This document shows positions 60,213 to 64,000 of a stretch of 64,000 nucleotides of DNA, one piece after another. Source of the stretch: Saccharospirillum sp965652395 (GTDB taxonomy: Bacteria; Pseudomonadota; Gammaproteobacteria; Pseudomonadales; Natronospirillaceae); the NCBI GenBank assembly GCA_965652395.1, contig CBFGUW010000025.1:3705-67704 (forward strand), written 5' to 3'. The position numbers and the translations under genes are program-made. Position 1 is the stretch's first letter; every line of letters begins with the position of its first letter. A model generated the notes under the pieces. The model did no database searches. It was not told the DNA's origin and saw only the letters and a program-made list of their open reading frames with translations.

Positions 60213-61895
60213 ATGACTGAATCTTTCGCTGAACTCTTTGAAGAAAGCTTAAAAACGATCGAAATGGAGCCGGGCTCCATTGTTACCGGTGTTGTGGTCG
60301 ATATCGACTCCGACTGGGTGACGGTTCACGCCGGCCTGAAATCCGAAGGCATCATCCCCCGTTCACAGTTCGTGAACGAAGAGGGCGAACTGGAAATCGC
60401 CATAGGCGACGAAGTTAAAGTTGCTCTGGAAGCCGTTGAAGACGGTTTCGGCGACACTCGTCTGTCTCGCGAAAAAGCCAAGCGCGCGGAAGCCTGGTCC
60501 GAGCTGGAAAAAGCTTACGAAGCGGAAGAAGTGGTCAAAGGCGTTATCAACGGCAAGGTCAAAGGTGGCTTTACCGTCGACATCAGCTCTGTACGCGCCT
60601 TCCTGCCAGGTTCTCTGGTCGATATCCGCCCCGTGCGCGATACCACCCACCTGGAAGGCAAAGAGCTGGATTTCAAAGTAATCAAGCTCGACCGTCGTCG
60701 CAACAACGTTGTTGTTTCCCGCCGTGCCGTTCTGGAAGCCTCCAACAGCGCCGAGCGTGAAGAACTGCTGGCCAGCCTCCAGGAAGGTCAAGTCGTTAAG
60801 GGTATCGTCAAGAACCTGACCGACTACGGTGCTTTCGTGGATCTGGGCGGCGTCGACGGCCTGCTGCACATCACCGACATGGCCTGGAAGCGCATCAAGC
60901 ACCCGAGCGAAATCGTCCAGGTTGGCGATGAGATCGAAGTGAAGGTCCTGAAGTTCGATCGCGAGCGCAACCGCGTTTCCCTGGGTCTGAAGCAGTTGGG
61001 CGAAGATCCTTGGGTCGACATCAAAGGTCGTTACCCGGAAGAGTCCGTGGTCAAGGCCCGTGTCACCAACCTGACCGATTACGGCTGCTTCGCCGAGTTG
61101 GAAGAAGGTGTGGAAGGTCTGGTTCACGTATCCGAAATGGATTGGACCAACAAGAACATCCACCCCTCCAAAGTGGTTTCCGTAGGTGACGAGATCGACG
61201 TGATGATCCTGGACATCGACGAAGAACGTCGTCGTATTTCTCTGGGCATCAAGCAGACCGTTGTTAATCCTTGGGAAGACTTCTCCAACAAGTACAACAA
61301 GGGCGACAAGGTTACCGGCAAGATCAAGTCCATCACTGACTTCGGTATCTTCATCGGTCTGGAAGGCGGCATCGACGGTCTGGTTCACCTGTCCGATATC
61401 AGCTGGAACGAGTCTGGTGAAGACGCGGTTCGCAAGTACAAGAAAGGCGATGAACTGGAAACCATCATCCTGTCCATCGATCCTGAGCGTGAGCGCATCT
61501 CTCTGGGTATCAAGCAGCTGGACAGCGATCCGTTCGCGGAATTCGTCTCTCTGAACGACAAGGGTACTCTGGTAACCGGCACCGTTAAGGAAGTCGACGC
61601 CAAGGCCGCTGTCATCACTCTGTCCGAAGAAGTCGAAGGCATCTTGAAGGCCTCCGAAATTTCTCGCGACAAGGTGGAGGATGCCCGTAACGTCCTGAAA
61701 GAAGGCGACGAAGTCGAAGCCAAGATTGTCAGCGTTGACCGTAAGAACCGTGTTATCAGCCTGTCCGTGAAGTCGAAAGACGTTCAGGAAGAGAAAGCGG
61801 CTGTTCGCGAGCTGAAAGAAAAGGCGGTTGAAGCTTCCGGCCCGACCACCATCGGCGACCTGATCAAGCAGAAAATGGAGCAGGGCAACGACTGA
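60213..61895 (+). CDS. rpsA: 30S ribosomal protein S1
   Basis: Binds mRNA on the small subunit. 560 aa from ATG 60213 (MTESFAELFEESLKTIEMEP), as in other gammaproteobacteria; an in-frame start 30 codons upstream is not family-like. Six S1 domains are visible through repeated GxVxxITDFGxFVxL-type blocks, such as GIVKNLTDYGAFVDLGGVDG, VEGLVHVSEMDWTNKN and GKIKSITDFGIFIGLEGGID. No strong Shine-Dalgarno sequence, as is typical for rpsA, which relies on leader structure and S1 itself. Followed by a clear terminator. Confidence 0.98.
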   Translation: MTESFAELFEESLKTIEMEPGSIVTGVVVDIDSDWVTVHAGLKSEGIIPRSQFVNEEGELEIAIGDEVKVALEAVEDGFGDTRLSREKAKRAEAWSELEKAYEAEEVVKGVINGKVKGGFTVDISSVRAFLPGSLVDIRPVRDTTHLEGKELDFKVIKLDRRRNNVVVSRRAVLEASNSAEREELLASLQEGQVVKGIVKNLTDYGAFVDLGGVDGLLHITDMAWKRIKHPSEIVQVGDEIEVKVLKFDRERNRVSLGLKQLGEDPWVDIKGRYPEESVVKARVTNLTDYGCFAELEEGVEGLVHVSEMDWTNKNIHPSKVVSVGDEIDVMILDIDEERRRISLGIKQTVVNPWEDFSNKYNKGDKVTGKIKSITDFGIFIGLEGGIDGLVHLSDISWNESGEDAVRKYKKGDELETIILSIDPERERISLGIKQLDSDPFAEFVSLNDKGTLVTGTVKEVDAKAAVITLSEEVEGILKASEISRDKVEDARNVLKEGDEVEAKIVSVDRKNRVISLSVKSKDVQEEKAAVRELKEKAVEASGPTTIGDLIKQKMEQGND

Positions 61896-61914
61896 TCGTT
61901 GTCTGAGTTCCGAT

Positions 61915-61943
61915 AAAAAAGCCGGCCTTGCGCCGGCTTTTTT
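61915..61943 (+). terminator. Rho-independent terminator of rpsA
   Basis: GCCGGC-cttgc-GCCGGC stem (61921-61937) with an A-run before and TTTTTT after (61938-61943). The A-run would extend the stem, so it may work on both strands. Confidence 0.9.
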
Positions 61944-61954
61944 GTGGCTGTTCT

Positions 61955-62022
61955 GTAGGAGCGCAGTCCTCTGCGCGACTCTGTACGATACCTGCATTGT
62001 CGCGCACGGAGTGCGCTCCTAC
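61955..62022. repeat. Inverted pair of family A repeats
   Basis: GTAGGAGCGCAGTCCTCTGC plus GCGAC (61955-61979) and, inverted, GTCGCGCACGGAGTGCGCTC plus CTAC (61999-62022). Lies between the rpsA terminator and ihfB. Left unit differs slightly from the 24335-type consensus (one extra base). Confidence 0.85.
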
Positions 62023-62067
62023 AGAAATCTCCTTCTGCCCGACAAAAAAACGTTAAAAAATAAACAC

Positions 62068-62096
62068 TTGTGTTATCTTGGGTGCTGTTTTAGTCT
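62068..62096 (+). promoter_or_regulatory. Weak candidate promoter of ihfB
   Basis: TTGTGT (62068-62073), 17 bases, TAGTCT (62091-62096). Only three of six bases match in each box. Placed about 75 bases before the ihfB start; preceded by an A-rich stretch (62044-62065). Confidence 0.3.
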
Positions 62097-62171
62097 AATT
62101 ATTGAACGTAAAGGCATCTTGCGGGATATCCCGGCAGGGGCCTAAAGGAACGCCCGACCGGGGAGGTTCAG

Positions 62172-62465
62172 ATGACTAAGTCCGAACTCATAGAACGCAT
62201 CGTCGACCGTCAATCCCAGCTGTCAGTCAAGGATGTCGAACTGGCGATTAAAACCATGCTTGATCACATGGCCGAAAGCCTGGCGGATGGCGAGCGCATC
62301 GAAATTCGGGGCTTTGGCAGCTTTTCCCTGCATTATCGCTCCCCACGGGTGGGTCGAAACCCCAAAACCGGTGAGTCGGTATCCCTTGAAGGCAAGTACG
62401 TACCGCATTTCAAACCCGGCAAGGAGCTGCGCGAGTCTGTCAATGTCGGGTTGATTGACGACTGA
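62172..62465 (+). CDS. ihfB: Integration host factor subunit beta
   Basis: DNA-bending HU-family protein, heterodimer with IhfA. 97 aa, start MTKSELIERIVDRQSQLSVK with GGGGAGG upstream. DNA-binding arm: FGSFSLHYRSPRVGRNPKTG (the PRVGRNPKTG signature). ERIEIRGFGSF precedes it. Follows rpsA as in most gammaproteobacteria. Confidence 0.97.
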   Translation: MTKSELIERIVDRQSQLSVKDVELAIKTMLDHMAESLADGERIEIRGFGSFSLHYRSPRVGRNPKTGESVSLEGKYVPHFKPGKELRESVNVGLIDD

Positions 62466-62506
62466 GCCCTCATCTCCTTGTCTGAGCCGGGAGGCTAAAT
62501 TCATCC

Positions 62507-62728
62507 ATGATCGTCCGATCATTAAAGATAGTTACCGCCTTGGTGTTGTTGTTGCTGGCGTGGTTGCTGGCCTTCGGTAACAACCAGTCCACCACCTTGA
62601 CCTTTATGGGTTGGCAGACGCCCGCCTTGCCATTGTTTGTATGGCTGTTGGTGACTCTATTCTGCGGTATTCTCATCGGCCTGTTGCTGGGTCGTCTCTC
62701 CAAGCGGAAGCGCTCGGGAAGCATCTGA
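62507..62728 (+). CDS. lapA: Lipopolysaccharide assembly protein A (LapA)
   Basis: 73-aa inner-membrane protein (DUF1049) working with LapB in balancing LPS synthesis. Two helices: LKIVTALVLLLLAWLLAFGN and PLFVWLLVTLFCGILIGLLL. Short loop NNQSTTLTFMGWQTPAL is typical, and the basic end GRLSKRKRSGSI. GGGAGG 12 bases upstream. Overlaps lapB by one base (TGATG). Confidence 0.92.
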   Translation: MIVRSLKIVTALVLLLLAWLLAFGNNQSTTLTFMGWQTPALPLFVWLLVTLFCGILIGLLLGRLSKRKRSGSI

Positions 62729-63858
62729 TGCTGTCCACCGTTAAAATGCTTTGGCGTCGGCTGACCACGCCGTTGAATGATGCCCCCCGTTATCGTCTGG
62801 ACCCGTTCGAGCCTTTATCACCTCAGCCGGATCGGGAGTTGGATGTGCTGCTCGACCGCTTGCCTGTCGACTCCGACACCCTGGAAACTCATCTGGCACT
62901 TGCTGAATTGTTTCGCAAGCGGGGCCAGATAGACCGGGCCATACGAATTCATGAAACGTTACTCGAAGCCGATCTGGACCGGGACCAGCGAAATCGTATC
63001 CGGGTTGAGCTGGCGCAGGATTTTTTCTCGGCCGGTTTTCTGGGGCGGGCTGAATCGGCTTTGGAAGAGATGATAGTCGGTGACGGCGAGGTATATTCCG
63101 CCCAGGCATTCCGACTCTGGCTAACGGTGTTGGAGCGGGAGCATGAGTGGGGCAAGGCGATTAACCTGGTTCGCAAATATGGCGACCCGGGCTCCGGTAA
63201 TGTCCGGCTGGCCAATCTGTATTGCGAGCATGCCAATCTGTTAAAAGCGGCTGGCGATGAAACCGCCGCCCGTGCCGCGTTGAAAGAGGCGCGGAAGCTA
63301 TCCAACAGTGCCCGTACCTTTATTGTCAGTTCTGAAGTGGAAATGTCCATGGGGCATTATCACCGTGCTGTTCGATTGCTGAAGGAGGCGTTGGCCCGGG
63401 ACGTTCGCAGGATCGATGTCGTGTTGCCCTCGTTGAAACGGCTGGTCAAGCTCACGGGAGGGGAGGCCGGTCTGAGGCGCTACCTTGAGAATCTGTACGA
63501 TGAGCACCCCAGTCACCGGGTGTTGGAAGCATTGCTGGATCTGGTGGGTTCCAACGACCCGCGAGCACAGCATTGGCAGGCCGAGCTCGAAGAAATTGTG
63601 AATACCGGCGCCTCATTCGGCTTGATGCAGCGTTGGCTGGAGCAAAGGGAGGATATCGGTGATCGGGCCAAAAGCGTGCTGGTGGAGTCTCTTCAACGCC
63701 TGAAATTGCGGCTGTCCGATGTGTATCAATGTACCTACTGTGGTTTCGAGTCCACGACAATGTTGTGGTTCTGCCCTCAGTGTGAGCGTTGGGAGACAGC
63801 TTATTCCCGCCATGAGCAGAGGGTGTTCAAAGAACAGCAGGACATTCCTGATCGTTAA
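62728..63858 (+). CDS. lapB: Lipopolysaccharide assembly protein B (LapB/YciM)
   Basis: TPR protein that recruits FtsH to degrade LpxC and so limits LPS synthesis. 376 aa from ATG 62728, in a TGATG junction with lapA. N-terminal residues RYRLDPFEPLSPQPDRELDV lack an obvious membrane helix, which in E. coli LapB precedes the TPRs; here LapA may provide anchoring. Multiple TPRs, e.g. LALAELFRKRGQIDRAIRIH. C-terminal rubredoxin-like zinc site: YQCTYCGFESTTMLWFCPQC. Confidence 0.93.
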   Translation: MLSTVKMLWRRLTTPLNDAPRYRLDPFEPLSPQPDRELDVLLDRLPVDSDTLETHLALAELFRKRGQIDRAIRIHETLLEADLDRDQRNRIRVELAQDFFSAGFLGRAESALEEMIVGDGEVYSAQAFRLWLTVLEREHEWGKAINLVRKYGDPGSGNVRLANLYCEHANLLKAAGDETAARAALKEARKLSNSARTFIVSSEVEMSMGHYHRAVRLLKEALARDVRRIDVVLPSLKRLVKLTGGEAGLRRYLENLYDEHPSHRVLEALLDLVGSNDPRAQHWQAELEEIVNTGASFGLMQRWLEQREDIGDRAKSVLVESLQRLKLRLSDVYQCTYCGFESTTMLWFCPQCERWETAYSRHEQRVFKEQQDIPDR

Positions 63859-63883
63859 TGTGTTGATTTCTATAAAAAAATTG

Positions 63884-63911
63884 TTGATCTCGGAGCCAAT
63901 CTTGATATCAT
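63884..63911 (+). promoter_or_regulatory. Promoter of tRNA-Glu
   Basis: TTGATC (63884-63889), 16 bases, TATCAT (63906-63911), followed by a GC-rich discriminator GCGCTCCGC. The tRNA starts 35 bases after the -10. Confidence 0.6.
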
Positions 63912-63945
63912 GCGCTCCGCTTTCGACGGAAACGTCTGCTGATAT

Positions 63946-64000
63946 GTCCCGTTCGTCTAGTGGCCTAGGACACCGCCCTTTCACGGCGGTAACAGGGGTT
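63946..64000 (+). tRNA. tRNA-Glu (TTC), truncated by right window edge
   Basis: Acceptor start GTCCCGT, D arm TCGTCTAGTGGCCTAGGAC, anticodon stem CCGCC / GGCGG around CTTTCAC, anticodon TTC at 63980-63982, then AACAGGGG and T at the window end. The T arm 3' half and acceptor 3' strand are beyond the window. Matches the GTCCCGTTCGTCTAG start common to gammaproteobacterial tRNA-Glu. Confidence 0.95.

Noticed and set aside
60363..61997. 544-codon open frame antisense to rpsA
   Set aside because: It mirrors rpsA codon bias; no family resemblance, and rpsA with its terminator explains the region.
1..64000. CRISPR arrays
   Set aside because: Repeats found are inverted pairs or dispersed; no regularly spaced direct repeats with unique spacers were seen.

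Overview
The window looks like a chromosomal segment of a free-living, probably marine gammaproteobacterium of the Pseudomonas/Oceanospirillales/Marinobacter type. The best evidence is the order gyrA-serC-pheA-hisC-tyrA/aroA (fused)-cmk-rpsA-ihfB-lapA-lapB, together with the gyrA-adjacent block MTA deaminase-ubiG-mupP-yciK, both of which are known from Pseudomonas and relatives. No species is claimed.

Layout. (1) 1-9122 (+) is a strikingly AT-rich surface-polysaccharide cluster: pyruvyl transferase, GT4, gmd, fcl, GT2, a Wzy-like polymerase and two more GT4 enzymes. It would make a GDP-fucose-containing, possibly pyruvylated glycan. It ends in a 618-bp junk stretch holding a decayed IS3-type transposase fragment. 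(2) 9741-15205 (-) is a tightly coupled operon: Stealth phosphotransferase, ATP-grasp protein, a small glycosyltransferase, an O-antigen ligase and a WecA-type initiating transferase. (3) 15374-17780 is a plasticity spot: an Rpn-type nuclease gene split by a HigBA-like toxin-antitoxin (TA) cassette whose toxin has an in-frame stop, then a second TA pair, then a palindromic IS-end remnant. (4) 17860-22930 (-) is wzz, an anchored sialidase-like protein, a membrane protein, lptF and lptG, joining O-antigen length control to LPS export. (5) 23152-25639 (+) holds a phosphomannomutase/phosphoglucomutase and galE, which supply sugar nucleotides. (6) 25654-50565 is mostly housekeeping: rnb, a class III cyclase with a TPR lipoprotein, mscS, trm112-like, yidD, cysS, a duplicated T-fold protein, greB, mnmC, scpA, scpB, rluB, yciK, mupP, ubiG and an MTA deaminase. 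It is peppered with palindromic repeat families. (7) 50738-63858 (+) is gyrA, aromatic/serine/histidine biosynthesis, cmk, rpsA, ihfB, lapA and lapB. A tRNA-Glu runs off the right edge.

How the genes work together. Sugar-nucleotide enzymes (Gmd, Fcl, ManB/CpsG, GalE), glycosyltransferases, WecA, Wzy, Wzz, O-antigen ligase, LptF/LptG and LapA/LapB together form much of an LPS/O-antigen synthesis and export programme. The housekeeping operons supply DNA topology and segregation, aromatic amino acids and translation functions.

Repeats are the other theme. I found at least five: a GTAGGAGCGC / CTCCGTGCGCGAC REP-like family (also inside scpB), a CCCTCTCCC hairpin family (bracketing a DUF559 nuclease), two large imperfect palindromes near 33.3 and 35.5 kb, an IS-derived MITE next to cmk, and its collapsed relative at 17.7 kb. 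No CRISPR array, complete insertion sequence, prophage or rRNA was seen.
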